Source: a bacterium (GTDB taxonomy: Bacteria; Pseudomonadota; Alphaproteobacteria; Rhizobiales; Aestuariivirgaceae). From it: a stretch of 64,000 nucleotides of DNA. The stretch covers positions 21,287 through 85,286 of the forward strand of contig JALHQC010000014.1 in the NCBI GenBank assembly GCA_022842165.1, given 5' to 3'. Positions 53,151 to 62,458 of the stretch are shown one piece after another. The translations under genes were made by a program, and so were the position numbers. The notes beneath the pieces were generated by a model. That model was not told the DNA's origin, did no database searches, and worked only from the letters and a program-made list of their open reading frames with translations. Every line of letters starts with the position of its first letter. The first letter of the stretch is position 1.

Positions 53151-54752
53151 TCAGCGCGGCGGCGTCCACGGCATGGCCGCAGCCTTCGCCCCGTCGAGGA
53201 TGATGAAGGAATTGGCCCTGACCGAGTGGCTGCCGCTCCATGTGCCATCGGGCCACTGCACGCGGACGGAAACTTCCGCCGCACCGCCAAGCCCCATGTG
53301 AATCCATCCCGCCTGGCCCGAGGCATGGCCGCCGCCCACGATGATCTCGCGCCGCATGACGGTTTCGCCGCGCGTCACTTCCAGCCACGCGCCGATGGCA
53401 TCGCGGTTCGGCGCGTTCTGGGCGAGCTTCACTTCAATCCAGTTTCCGGCATCCGCCGTGGTGTTGCGCCAGAGCTGTGCCGGCTGCCAGCGGTTCACCA
53501 CCACAATGTCGAGCAGCCCGTCGAGATTGAAATCCGCGAGCGCCCCCCCGCGTGAGACGGCGGTGCTGGCAACGCCCGCCTTGTCCGCGGCCTCCACGAA
53601 CTTGCCGTCCGCCCCCTGCAGCAGCAGGTTGTTGGGGTCCTTCATCGCGAAGTCCGGCATTTCCGCGACATTGCCCTTGGCGATGAACAGGTCCACACGC
53701 CCGTCATTGTTGACGTCGTCGAACTGCGTGTGCCAGGCGGTGGAGGGCTTCAAGTCATCGCCCATGAAGGGCCGGTGCGCGGTGACGCCTCGGGCGAAGG
53801 CGATATCCTTGTAGGTGGGTTTGGGCTTACCCTCCTTCGGCACTTCCGCCAGCGTCTGCAGCTTGTTGTCGGCCATGCTGGTGAGGAAATATTCGGGGTA
53901 ACCGTCGAAATCGACGTCGTAGCTCGCAATTCCCATGCCCCAGATGCGGAGGTACTTCCAGCCCTCGGCCTCGGTATAGAGAACGGGCGCCTCGCCGGGC
54001 GCGATCTTCCACATCTGCTCCTGCCCGCCTTCATAATATTCGCGGTCGTTCGAGACGCGGAGATCGGGCGTGCCCGACCGGCTCCAGTCGGTGAACATCA
54101 GCGAAAGCGGGCAGTAGCTGGGCTTCAGCGGCAGCGGTGCCGCGAATTTATTCTGCTGCGTGTCCGGCCGGTGCAGCCAGTTGTCGGTGCAGGACCCCCA
54201 CGGCTCCATCTCCGCGGCGCGGTCGATATAATTGCCGATGGCGATGGTCGGCCAGCGATTGCCCTTCTCCCATGTGGCGGCAATGGACGTTGACCACGCA
54301 TCGCCGCCGTCGAAGCCCCAGGCCTCGTTGGCACGCTCGAACTTGCAGCCGCCAAGGCCGCGCATCGCGACATTCTCGCCGACGCGCAGCAGCATCACGT
54401 CCATGGTGCCGTCGCTGTCGATGTCGAGGGGATAGGCGCCCGTCACCTTGTCGAGTTCAAGCCCGCTTTGCTGCGCCGTGAACTTCAGCGCGCCGCCACG
54501 CGGGCTGTCGTTCACATAGAATTTCGCCATGGCCTCGCCGCCGGCCACCAGCATGTCCTCGAAGCCGTCGCTGTTGCAGTCGAATACGGCGACACCGCCG
54601 CCGACCATATATTCCCAATCGCCCGTGTAGGCGCTGTTGACACCCGATGACGCCGTTTCGTCCACGAAGCTGGGAACGGCCGGGCCATTCTGCGCCCCTG
54701 CAGGCTGCATGAGGATGACGGTGCACAGGATGCAGCAGGCGGCGCGCATCAT
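53151..54752 (-). CDS. CRTAC1-like FG-GAP/VCBS repeat protein with ASPIC/UnbV end
   Basis: Exported protein of 533 aa; signal peptide to about residue 20 (ILCTVILMQPAGAQ). Five calcium-type DxDxDG-like loops (DCNSDGFED, DIDSDGTMD, DVDFDGYPE, DVNNDGRVD, DFNLDGLLD) define beta-propeller repeats, and the C-terminus (DGTWSGSHSVRANSFIILDG) is the ASPIC/UnbV domain. ATG at 54752 overlaps the haloperoxidase stop (ATGA). Such genes often pair with vanadium haloperoxidases. Confidence 0.9.
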   Translation of the reverse strand: MMRAACCILCTVILMQPAGAQNGPAVPSFVDETASSGVNSAYTGDWEYMVGGGVAVFDCNSDGFEDMLVAGGEAMAKFYVNDSPRGGALKFTAQQSGLELDKVTGAYPLDIDSDGTMDVMLLRVGENVAMRGLGGCKFERANEAWGFDGGDAWSTSIAATWEKGNRWPTIAIGNYIDRAAEMEPWGSCTDNWLHRPDTQQNKFAAPLPLKPSYCPLSLMFTDWSRSGTPDLRVSNDREYYEGGQEQMWKIAPGEAPVLYTEAEGWKYLRIWGMGIASYDVDFDGYPEYFLTSMADNKLQTLAEVPKEGKPKPTYKDIAFARGVTAHRPFMGDDLKPSTAWHTQFDDVNNDGRVDLFIAKGNVAEMPDFAMKDPNNLLLQGADGKFVEAADKAGVASTAVSRGGALADFNLDGLLDIVVVNRWQPAQLWRNTTADAGNWIEVKLAQNAPNRDAIGAWLEVTRGETVMRREIIVGGGHASGQAGWIHMGLGGAAEVSVRVQWPDGTWSGSHSVRANSFIILDGAKAAAMPWTPPR

Positions 54753-56065
54753 GTCCTTGTCCGCAAGCTATTCACATGCTGGGCAACGCAGCGGCCCTGG
54801 TCGAGGCCGCGCGCGATTGCGGCACGGAAATGGATGCCGCCATAGAGCCGCGAGATGCCGGCCTCCTGCGCCGCCGCCCAGAAGCTGGGGAAAGCGCGCG
54901 GGGCCATGCCGTCGCGCTCGTGCGTGGCATCCACAAAGGCGAAGTTGTCGCCGAAGACTGCGGTGAGCACGTCCGCCGCAGCACCCGACTGCGTGCTGTG
55001 CCCGCTCGGGTATTCGGGAAACGGCGGCGTGATGAGCAAGGGCTCCCACGCCGCATCGATGTGCCTGCGGATATAGGTGACGGGCCTGAGCAGGTCGAAC
55101 TCGAACTTGGCATGCCAGCAGGCGACGAAAGCGTCCGACAGCGCGATGCCGAGGCGGGCCAGCGTGTCCGCCGTCATCGCAAGCCCGGCCTTGTCGCGTT
55201 CGAGAATGTGGATCGCGATCGCGACCCAGTGGCCGGGCGGCGTTGGCGACAGCATCGGATCATCCGACCAGAAGCGCGCGATCAGTTTCTGCTCGTCGGT
55301 CAGCGCTCGCGTCGTGTCATAGACCTCGAGCGCTTCCCTGTAGAAGCTGGAGGACTTGTCCTCGCTATAAGCGGGAGGTTCAGGAAGCGGGCATGAAGCG
55401 CCCGTGGCGATGGCGAAGGTGCGGTTCTGCCCCCAGTCCGGCAGTAGCGGCATCTGCTGCTGCGCGATCAGGCTCGTCGGCACCCATTTGCCCGCGCCCG
55501 GCGTCAGCTCGAAGTCGTGGGGAAAGCCCATGTTCTCGATCACCGCGCCGCCATCGCCGGCCGACCAGTCCAGCACATGCGCCGCGACAGCCCGCCCATG
55601 CGCCACGCTGCGCTGGATCACCTCGGCGCCGAGGCCTTCCGAAAGTTCGGCAAAAAGCTTCTCCTCAAACTTCTTCATCACGCGCTGGCCGGTAGGCCCG
55701 GTGTTGCCGAAGAAATTCCTGACCGCGAAAGCAAGGGCGGCATGAATGACCAGGGCCTCGTCATGCGTCTGCACAGTCTCGCGGCGCGGGATGCCGTCAA
55801 GCCCGTTCAATTGGCCGGCCAGCGAACGCAGCTCCTCGGAGCCTCCCGCCGCCGCCTCGAAGGCGGTGATGCCGAGATAGGCGAAGGAGCGGCTGGCGAC
55901 CGGCGGCGAATAGGTGGGCGTGTGCCGCACCAGCTTCAGCACGAGCTTGTACCAGTTGCACAGCACGGCTTGCGGCGTGTGAGGCTGATCCGCCTGGGCG
56001 GTGCGGAAGGCCGCCGAAAAGCCGAATGCGCCGCAGGCTGCGATGAGGCTTCTGCGGTTGATCAT
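54749..56065 (-). CDS. vanadium-dependent haloperoxidase (PAP2 family)
   Basis: 438 aa; N-terminal signal peptide with RR (INRRSLIAACGAFGFSAAFR), possibly Tat. Vanadate/phosphate-binding motif of the family: KFEFDLLRPVTYIR, PEYPSGHSTQSGA, and SRLYGGIHFRAAIARG. Length and layout fit bacterial vanadium chloroperoxidase-like proteins, though PAP2 acid phosphatases share these residues. ATG overlaps the ROK regulator stop. Operon: ROK, this, CRTAC1-like. Confidence 0.88.
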   Translation of the reverse strand: MINRRSLIAACGAFGFSAAFRTAQADQPHTPQAVLCNWYKLVLKLVRHTPTYSPPVASRSFAYLGITAFEAAAGGSEELRSLAGQLNGLDGIPRRETVQTHDEALVIHAALAFAVRNFFGNTGPTGQRVMKKFEEKLFAELSEGLGAEVIQRSVAHGRAVAAHVLDWSAGDGGAVIENMGFPHDFELTPGAGKWVPTSLIAQQQMPLLPDWGQNRTFAIATGASCPLPEPPAYSEDKSSSFYREALEVYDTTRALTDEQKLIARFWSDDPMLSPTPPGHWVAIAIHILERDKAGLAMTADTLARLGIALSDAFVACWHAKFEFDLLRPVTYIRRHIDAAWEPLLITPPFPEYPSGHSTQSGAAADVLTAVFGDNFAFVDATHERDGMAPRAFPSFWAAAQEAGISRLYGGIHFRAAIARGLDQGRCVAQHVNSLRTRT

Positions 56066-57318
56066 GCGATGGCTTCCAGCACAGGCTGCCGCTTTGCCAT
56101 CGGGCCATGGGCGAAAACCTCGCGGTCGAGATGGCGGAGCGCGCCGTCGATGGTGCCCTGGATGATCATGTCGGTGTGGATCGGCACCACCTCGATCTCG
56201 ACATTGCGGCGAAGCTCCTCGACGATGCCGTCACCGATCGCTTGACGCAGATGCGGCTCGATCAGCTCGATGGCGCCGGTGCCGGGGCCGGCCAGCGCGA
56301 TGCGCGACGGGCTGAGCAGCGCCATCATGCGGGCCAGCCCGTAGCCCAGCGCCTCGCCGGCCTTGGCGAAGGCATCCATCGCCGGTTTTTCGCCGCGCCG
56401 TGCGGCGGCTTCGAGGGCCTGCATCTCGCCCGCCGGAATCGCCGTGAAGGAGGGCGGCTGCCGGTCGGCATGGCCAGACGCCCAGCGCAGGATCGAGTAA
56501 TCCGCCGCATAGGCCTCGACGCAGCCGCGCCGCCCGCAGCGGCACAAGGGGCCACCCGGCAGATGGTTCATGTGGCCGAACTCGGCGGCAGCCCCCGTCG
56601 GTCCATGATAGACCTGGCCATTGAGGATCAGCCCCATGCCGACGCCATAGCCGATGAACACGACCGCGGCGGTCTCGCCATAGCGGTCCGGATCCGTGCT
56701 GATGAGCGCTTGCGCAATCATGTTGGCGTCATTGGCGATCGAGCAGGGAATGCCGAGTTCCCGCTGCAGCGCGGCCGACACCTGGATGTTGCGATGGCGG
56801 AAGGCCGGGCTCCAGACGATGGTGCCGGCCTGCTGGTCGGCAACGCCCTGCACCGCGACGCCGATCCGCGCGATCCTGCGAAGCGGCATCCGCGCCTTTG
56901 ACAGCAGCGTCCTGATTTCGGACGCCACCGACTGCGCGAACAGGCTGGGTTCGGCCTCATAGGTCGCGATCCGCGAGGTGTGGCGGTGAAGGATCGTGCC
57001 GCGCGTATCGGCCAAGGCCAGTTCGATGCCGTCGATCGAGATCTTGACGGCCACCACATGGGCGGACTTCGGATTGATGTCGAGCTGGGTGAGCGGCCGC
57101 CCGCGCCGCATCGGCACCACCGGCACATGCGGCTCGGCCACCTCCTGCAGGATGCCGTCGGCGATCAGCTGGGCGGCGATCGAGGTGATCGACCCCGGCG
57201 ACAGGCCGGTGTGGCGGCCAAGCTCGATCCGCGCCAGCGGCCCGTGCTGGCGCAAGGCGTCCAATACCAGGCGGCGGTTCTGCCGGCGCACCAGGTCGCT
57301 GTCGGCTTTCTCGCGCAT
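56062..57318 (-). CDS. ROK-family transcriptional regulator (XylR-like)
   Basis: 418 aa. N-terminal winged helix RIELGRHTGLSPGSITSIAA and a ROK sugar-kinase-like domain with GVGMGLILNGQVYHGPTGAA, and zinc site PLCRCGRRGCVEAYAA. Starts at 57318 and diverges from the xylF operon, which it likely controls. It is also the first gene of the haloperoxidase unit (ATGA overlap). A much longer in-frame reading up to 58524 runs antisense through xylF and was rejected. Confidence 0.92.
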   Translation of the reverse strand: MREKADSDLVRRQNRRLVLDALRQHGPLARIELGRHTGLSPGSITSIAAQLIADGILQEVAEPHVPVVPMRRGRPLTQLDINPKSAHVVAVKISIDGIELALADTRGTILHRHTSRIATYEAEPSLFAQSVASEIRTLLSKARMPLRRIARIGVAVQGVADQQAGTIVWSPAFRHRNIQVSAALQRELGIPCSIANDANMIAQALISTDPDRYGETAAVVFIGYGVGMGLILNGQVYHGPTGAAAEFGHMNHLPGGPLCRCGRRGCVEAYAADYSILRWASGHADRQPPSFTAIPAGEMQALEAAARRGEKPAMDAFAKAGEALGYGLARMMALLSPSRIALAGPGTGAIELIEPHLRQAIGDGIVEELRRNVEIEVVPIHTDMIIQGTIDGALRHLDREVFAHGPMAKRQPVLEAIA

Positions 57319-57334
57319 GTTCCTCCCTTCGCAA

Positions 57335-57422
57335 GTGCAACATTTTGTTTGCATTGCACAATTCTTATTTTTCTTGTTTTTGGATATTGACTCACAAGAC
57401 AATTTGCCGCAACATTTTTTTG
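57335..57422. promoter_or_regulatory. ROK/xylF intergenic operators and promoter
   Basis: GTGCAA (57335-57340) and TTGCAC (57354-57359) form a dyad. GCAACATTTT occurs at 57337-57346 and again at 57409-57418, a direct repeat 72 bp apart. A plus-strand promoter is TTGACT (57387-57392), 17 bp, CAACAT (57410-57415). The second repeat copy overlaps the -10. Confidence 0.5.
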
Positions 57423-57543
57423 GACGCCGAAATAAAACAACAGACACGTCCGTGGCCCAGGACCCCGTGCGCGTAGGCTTAGAACAAGCCGGCTCAGGGA
57501 GGCGTCCCACGGGGGCCATTGCGGCATGGAGGAGGACCCAAGA

Positions 57544-58581
57544 ATGACCCGTAAGTTTCTGACCCTGGCGGCTGGCGCGCTGATGCTCGGCATGTCGTCG
57601 ATGTCGGCGCTCGCCGCCGGCAAGACCATCGCAGTCTCGTGGAAGACCTTCCAGGAAGAGCGCTGGAAGACCGACGAAGCCGCCATCAAGGCCGTCGTCG
57701 AAGCCGCAGGCAACACCTATGTCTCGACCGACGCTCAGGGCTCCGCCCAGAAGCAGGCCGCCGACATCGAAGGCCTGATCTCGCAGAAGGTCGACGTCAT
57801 CATGGTCGTCGCCTTCGATAGTGACGCCATCCTGCCGTCCTTCAAGGCCGCGTCGGATGCCGGCGTGAAGATGCTCTCCTACGACGTGCTCGTGGAAGAT
57901 CCGAACGCGCTTTACGTGACGTTTGACAACGTCGGCGTCGGCCGTCTCATCGCCAAGGAAATCCTGGCCGTGAAGCCCGAAGGCAACTTCGCCTTCATCA
58001 AGGGCGACAAGGGCGACCCGAACGCCACCTTCCTGTTCCAGGGCATGATGGAAGTGCTGAAGGAATCGCTCGACTCGGGCAAGGTGAAGAACGTCTGCGA
58101 AACCTTCACCGACGGCTGGAAGCCCGACGTGGCGCAGAAGAACATGGAACAGTGCCTGACCTCGACCGGCAACAAGGTCGATGCGGTGCTGGCCGAGAAC
58201 GACGGCATGGCCTCCGGCGTCGTCGCCGCCCTCGAAGCCCAGGGCATGGCCGGCATTCCGGTCGGCGGCCAGGACGGCGACCTCGCCGCCATCAACCGCG
58301 TGGCGCTCGGCACCCAGACCGTCTCGGTCTGGAAGAACGCGCGCGAACTGGGCAAGGTTGCCGCCGAAGCGGCCAATGCCATTGCCGAAGGCACGGATGC
58401 GGCAACGCTTCCCGGCGTCGGCAAGTTCTCGGGCGGTGCGAAGGGCGTTGAAGTGAACGCCATCCTGCTGACACCGACCCCCATCACCAAGGCCAACGTC
58501 AATGTCGCCATCGACGCCGGCCACATCACCAAGGACCAGGCTTGCGCCGGTGTCGCCGCGGGCGCCGTCCCGGGCTGCTAA
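57544..58581 (+). CDS. xylF: sugar ABC transporter substrate-binding protein, XylF-like
   Basis: Periplasmic sugar binder (type I fold), 345 aa; signal peptide ends near SALAA. Ligand region agrees with E. coli XylF: VSWKTFQEERWKTDEAAIKA, VDVIMVVAFDSDAILPSF, NVGVGRLIAKE, GQDGDLAAINRVALGTQT. ATG at 57544 with GGAGGAGG upstream. First gene of the operon; a stem-loop after it suggests higher expression than the permease. Xylose is likely but another pentose or hexose is possible. Confidence 0.85.
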   Translation: MTRKFLTLAAGALMLGMSSMSALAAGKTIAVSWKTFQEERWKTDEAAIKAVVEAAGNTYVSTDAQGSAQKQAADIEGLISQKVDVIMVVAFDSDAILPSFKAASDAGVKMLSYDVLVEDPNALYVTFDNVGVGRLIAKEILAVKPEGNFAFIKGDKGDPNATFLFQGMMEVLKESLDSGKVKNVCETFTDGWKPDVAQKNMEQCLTSTGNKVDAVLAENDGMASGVVAALEAQGMAGIPVGGQDGDLAAINRVALGTQTVSVWKNARELGKVAAEAANAIAEGTDAATLPGVGKFSGGAKGVEVNAILLTPTPITKANVNVAIDAGHITKDQACAGVAAGAVPGC

Positions 58582-58617
58582 TCACCTTGCGTGATCGCGC
58601 AAACTGAATGAGACTTG

Positions 58618-58650
58618 ACCCGCGCCGCCTGAAAAGGGGGCGCGGGTTTT
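58618..58650 (+). terminator. stem-loop between xylF and xylH
   Basis: ACCCGCGCC (58618-58626) pairs with GGCGCGGGT (58639-58647) around a 12-base loop, then TTTT. The short T-run suggests partial termination or protection of the xylF mRNA end. Confidence 0.6.
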
Positions 58651-58707
58651 GATTCAAGTAGAAGAGCCGTTCCGAAACGGCCGTGATGCGGAATGGGGAG
58701 GCACAGC

Positions 58708-60114
58708 ATGTCCAAGCACAAGGGTTCCAGCGCAGATCCGGCGCTCACCGATGACGGCCCGATCCGCCGTTTTCTGAACGCCACCGAAATCGACACCCGC
58801 ATGATCGGCATGATTGCGGCGCTGCTGCTGATCTGGTGCGCCTTCGACATCGCCAGCGGCATCCTGCGCGGCAATTTCGGCGGCCTGCTGGGCGGCTCCT
58901 TCCTCACGCCGCGCAATCTCTGGAACCTGCTGAACCAGACGGCCTCGATTGCCATCATGACCACCGGCATGGTGCTGATCATCGTCATGCGCCACATCGA
59001 CCTGTCGGTCGGCTCGATGCTGAGCCTCGTCGCCGTCGCCGGCGCCGTGCTGCAGGTCTATGAGCTGGCCCCGGACCTGGGCGTCGGCCATTGGGCGATC
59101 TGGATCATCGCGATCGTTGCGATCTTGGCGCTCGGCACCCTGATCGGCGCCTTCAACGGCTTCCTCACCGCCTATGCCCAGATCCCCTCCTTCATCGTGA
59201 CGCTGGGCGGGTTGATCGCCTATAGCGGCGTTGCCTTCCTGCTCGCCAAGGGCGAGACGGTGGCGCCGATGGACAAGACCTTCAAGGTGCTGGGCGGCAC
59301 CATCCCCGCCTCGTGGATCGGCCCGTTCTGGACCTGGACCCTGTCGCTGATCGCCTGCGCCGTGATCGTGCTGGCGATCATCAACGGCCGCCGCCAGCGC
59401 ATCCGCTTCCGCTTTCCGCTGCGCCCCGTCTGGGCCGAGGTGACGCTTGCCGCCCTTGGCAGCATCACGGTGCTGGGCGCTGCGTGGATCGTCAATTCCT
59501 ATCCCTGGCCGCCGAAGCTTGCCGAGAACTATGCCAAGGAGAACAACATCGTCATCCCGCCCGGCATCGAGGACCGCGCCGGCGACGCGATCTGCATGGC
59601 GGCTGACAAGGTGGTGCGCTGCGTCGAGGGCCTGAGCTTCGGCACCGGCTATGCCGCACCCGTGCTCGTGGCCTTCGCGATCGGCATCATCATGACCTTC
59701 CTCGCCACCCGCACCCGCTTCGGGCGCTATGTCTATGCGGCGGGCGGCAATCCGGAAGCCGCCGTGCTGGCCGGTATCAACACCAAGATGCTGACCGTGA
59801 AGGTCTTCGCGCTGATGGGCTTTCTCGTCGGCGTCTCGGCGATCATTTCATCGGCACGTCTCGACGCCGCCACCAACGCGCTGGGCGGCCTGAACGAGCT
59901 TTACGTGATTGCCGCCGCCGTCATCGGCGGAACCTCGCTGGCGGGCGGCCTCGGCACCATCTATGGCGCCATCCTCGGCGCGCTGATGATGCAGTCGATC
60001 CAGTCCGGCATGGGCCTGCTCAATCTGCCCGCGGCCTTCCAGAACATCGTCGTCGGCAGCGTCCTTGTGATTGCGGTCTGGCTCGACCAGATCTATCGCC
60101 GCAACGTGAAGTGA
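58708..60114 (+). CDS. xylH: sugar ABC transporter permease, XylH-like with a loop insertion
   Basis: 468 aa from ATG at 58708 (GGGGAGG upstream). Matches XylH in [59 protein letters not shown] and [15 protein letters not shown]. Longer than E. coli XylH by about 75 aa because of a loop near residues 260-325, with two Cys ([16 protein letters not shown]), expected to face the periplasm. Confidence 0.88.
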   Translation: MSKHKGSSADPALTDDGPIRRFLNATEIDTRMIGMIAALLLIWCAFDIASGILRGNFGGLLGGSFLTPRNLWNLLNQTASIAIMTTGMVLIIVMRHIDLSVGSMLSLVAVAGAVLQVYELAPDLGVGHWAIWIIAIVAILALGTLIGAFNGFLTAYAQIPSFIVTLGGLIAYSGVAFLLAKGETVAPMDKTFKVLGGTIPASWIGPFWTWTLSLIACAVIVLAIINGRRQRIRFRFPLRPVWAEVTLAALGSITVLGAAWIVNSYPWPPKLAENYAKENNIVIPPGIEDRAGDAICMAADKVVRCVEGLSFGTGYAAPVLVAFAIGIIMTFLATRTRFGRYVYAAGGNPEAAVLAGINTKMLTVKVFALMGFLVGVSAIISSARLDAATNALGGLNELYVIAAAVIGGTSLAGGLGTIYGAILGALMMQSIQSGMGLLNLPAAFQNIVVGSVLVIAVWLDQIYRRNVK

Positions 60115-60124
60115 GGAGAAAGAC

Positions 60125-60907
60125 ATGGCCAGCACCCCCTTGATCGAAATGCGCGACATCTCGATCGCCTTTGGCGGCATCAAGGCCGTCGACCATGCCT
60201 CGATCGACCTGAACCCTGGCGAAGTCGTTGGCCTCCTCGGCCACAATGGTGCCGGCAAGTCGACGCTGATCAAGATCCTGTCCGGCGCCTACCGCCGCGA
60301 TGCCGGATCGATCTTCATCGAGGGCAAGGAAGTGGCGATCAACAACCCGCGCGATGCCAAGGCGCTGGGGATCGAGACGATCTACCAGACGCTGGCGCTC
60401 GCCGACAATGTCGATGCCGCGGCGAACCTCTATCTCGGCCGCGAGTTGCGCACCCCCTTCGGCACGCTCGACGACGTGGCGATGGAAGCAGAAACCCGCA
60501 AGGTGATGCACCGGCTGAACCCCAACTTCCGCCGCTTCAAGGAGCCGGTCATCAAGCTCTCGGGTGGCCAGCGCCAGTCTGTCGCCATCGCCCGCGCCAT
60601 TCATTTCAACGCCCGCATCCTGATCATGGACGAGCCCACCGCCGCGCTGGGCCCGCAGGAGACCGCACAGGTCGGCGAACTGATCAAGCAGCTGAAGGCC
60701 GAGGGGATCGGCATCTTCCTCATCAGCCACGATCTGCATGACGTGTTCGACCTGGCCGACCGGCTGGTCGTCATGAAGAACGGCAAGGTCGTCGGTACGG
60801 CGCGCACCAGCGATGTCAATCACGACGAGGTGCTGGGCATGATCATCGCCGGAAAATGCCCGCCGAGCGCGGTGCCGGGGCCCGGAGCATTGCAGAGCGC
60901 TGCCTGA
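60125..60907 (+). CDS. sugar ABC transporter ATP-binding protein, single-domain
   Basis: 260 aa. Walker [17 protein letters not shown], signature [15 protein letters not shown], Walker [14 protein letters not shown]-loop ISHDLHDV. E. coli XylG is a double-domain protein of about 510 aa, so this one must work as a homodimer, like FrcA of Sinorhizobium. Follows xylH by 10 bp. Confidence 0.9.
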   Translation: MASTPLIEMRDISIAFGGIKAVDHASIDLNPGEVVGLLGHNGAGKSTLIKILSGAYRRDAGSIFIEGKEVAINNPRDAKALGIETIYQTLALADNVDAAANLYLGRELRTPFGTLDDVAMEAETRKVMHRLNPNFRRFKEPVIKLSGGQRQSVAIARAIHFNARILIMDEPTAALGPQETAQVGELIKQLKAEGIGIFLISHDLHDVFDLADRLVVMKNGKVVGTARTSDVNHDEVLGMIIAGKCPPSAVPGPGALQSAA

Positions 60908-60910
60908 GCC

Positions 60911-61834
60911 GTGGCCTTGCGGGGTTTCGACGTCGCCGCCATCGGCGAGCCGCTCTATGAACTGAACCAGCAGCCCGACGGGCGCTATCTCGCGGGCTTC
61001 GGCGGCGACACGCTGAACGTGGCGATCGCCGCCGCGCGGCTTGGCAGCCGCTCTGCCTATATGACGCGGCTGGGCAGCGACTATTTCGGCGACGAGCTGA
61101 TGGCGCTGATGATCCGTGAACGGATCGATGTCTCGTCCGTGGCGCGCGATGCCGCTGCGCCGACCGGCCTCTACTTCGTGACCCATGGCCCCGATGGCCA
61201 CGTCTTCACCTATCGCCGTAAAGGTTCGGCCGCAAGCCTGATGAGCCCCGCCGACATTTCTCCGGCACTCTTCGAGGGGACGAGATTCCTGCACGCCTCG
61301 GGGATCAGCCAGGCGATCAGCGCCTCTGCCGCGGCGGCTGTGTCTCTGGCGATCGACCTGGCCCGGCAATCCGGCGCGCTTGTTTCCTACGATACGAATT
61401 TTCGCCCGCGGCTGTGGACGGCATCCGAAGCCCGGCCGGTCATCGCCGCCGCCGCCGCCCGCGCCGACATCCTGAAGACGTCCGTTGAAGACAGTGCCGC
61501 GCTCTTCGCCATTTCAGATCCCGAAGACATCGCGCGCCATGTCCTTGGGCTCGGAGCGAAGACCGTGGTGGTGACGCTGGGGCGGGACGGCGTGCTGCTG
61601 GCCGATGCCAGCGGCACGGCGCGGATTAAGGGCCACGCCGTCGCTGCCGTCGACGCGACCGGTGCGGGCGATGCCTTCACCGGCGCCATGCTGGCCGAGC
61701 TTGCCGCGGGCCGGCCGATCGGCGATGCGGTTGCCTTCGCCAATGCCGCAGCGGCGCTGTCGACGCTGGGCTATGGCGCCATTGCGCCCTTGCCGGATCG
61801 CGCCGCGGTGATGGGCTTTCTTTCCCGCCGCTGA
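60911..61834 (+). CDS. PfkB-family sugar kinase, 2-keto-3-deoxygluconate-kinase-like
   Basis: 307 aa. PfkB motifs: FGGDTLNVAIAAARLG near the N-terminus, and DATGAGDAFTGAMLAELAAG with the catalytic Asp. Pattern nearest to KDG kinases. GTG at 60911 is the chosen start, 3 bp after the ATPase stop. Last gene of the sugar operon; phosphorylates the incoming sugar or a product of it. Confidence 0.88.
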   Translation: MALRGFDVAAIGEPLYELNQQPDGRYLAGFGGDTLNVAIAAARLGSRSAYMTRLGSDYFGDELMALMIRERIDVSSVARDAAAPTGLYFVTHGPDGHVFTYRRKGSAASLMSPADISPALFEGTRFLHASGISQAISASAAAAVSLAIDLARQSGALVSYDTNFRPRLWTASEARPVIAAAAARADILKTSVEDSAALFAISDPEDIARHVLGLGAKTVVVTLGRDGVLLADASGTARIKGHAVAAVDATGAGDAFTGAMLAELAAGRPIGDAVAFANAAAALSTLGYGAIAPLPDRAAVMGFLSRR

Positions 61835-61861
61835 CGCGCTGCCGTTGCGGCGCCGAACGAA

Positions 61862-61875
61862 TTGATCTGGATCAA
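61862..61875 (+). promoter_or_regulatory. FNR/FixK-type box upstream of the hemerythrin gene
   Basis: TTGATCTGGATCAA is a perfect consensus (TTGAT-N4-ATCAA). Its centre is 62 bp before the ATG. A start site around 61910 would put it at the class II position -41.5. Confidence 0.7.
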
Positions 61876-61930
61876 GGCCCCGGTGCCACGGCCTGCAGAA
61901 GATGCAATTTTTGCAAGGCCAGCCCCATTC

Positions 61931-62458
61931 ATGTCCGAAGCTGCAACACAACGCTCGATCTTCGCCCGCAATCCGCTGGACATGATTGCCCATGCTCATG
62001 CCCTGCAGGTCCAGATGTGCGATGCCATGGAACGCATCGCCGACGGCTTGCCGGACGACGTCGACCGCCGGCTCTGCGCGCAAGTGGCCTCCTGCCTGCA
62101 GTTCGATCTGCCGCTGCATCATCATGACGAGGAAGCCGGGCTCTTTCCCATCCTCCGCGAGCGGGTGCTGCCCGAGGACAGTCTGGGAGAGATTCTCGAC
62201 CGGCTCGCCTCCGAGCACTCCTCGGATACCGACTTTGCGTCCGAGATCGCCGAGAGCCTCGAGCATCTGGGCCAGGGCGGCCGCGCTTCCAACCCCGACA
62301 TGCTGGGCTACATGCTGCGCGGCTTCTTCGAGCGCTACCGCCGCCACGTGCATTGGGAAAACACGCTCGTCATGCCGGTCGCCCGGCTGCGGCTCAAGCC
62401 CGAGGATCTGGAGACGTTGTCGGCGCGCATGGAAACCAACCGCCGCCAGGCGAGCTAG
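61931..62458 (+). CDS. hemerythrin-domain protein
   Basis: 175 aa, cytoplasmic helical bundle expected to bind a non-heme di-iron site. Candidate ligands are His21/His23, His63-65 with Glu67/Glu68, His96, and His139/His141 with Glu143. The FNR/FixK box upstream suggests low-oxygen or nitrosative control, fitting an oxygen- or NO-related role (inference). Its stop shares a CTAG with the convergent TetR gene. Confidence 0.88.
   Translation: MSEAATQRSIFARNPLDMIAHAHALQVQMCDAMERIADGLPDDVDRRLCAQVASCLQFDLPLHHHDEEAGLFPILRERVLPEDSLGEILDRLASEHSSDTDFASEIAESLEHLGQGGRASNPDMLGYMLRGFFERYRRHVHWENTLVMPVARLRLKPEDLETLSARMETNRRQAS

Noticed and set aside
56062..58524. 820-codon minus-strand frame joining the ROK gene with antisense of xylF
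   Set aside because: The ROK domain starts at 57318 with its own ATG; the upstream part is antisense to the signal-peptide-bearing xylF.
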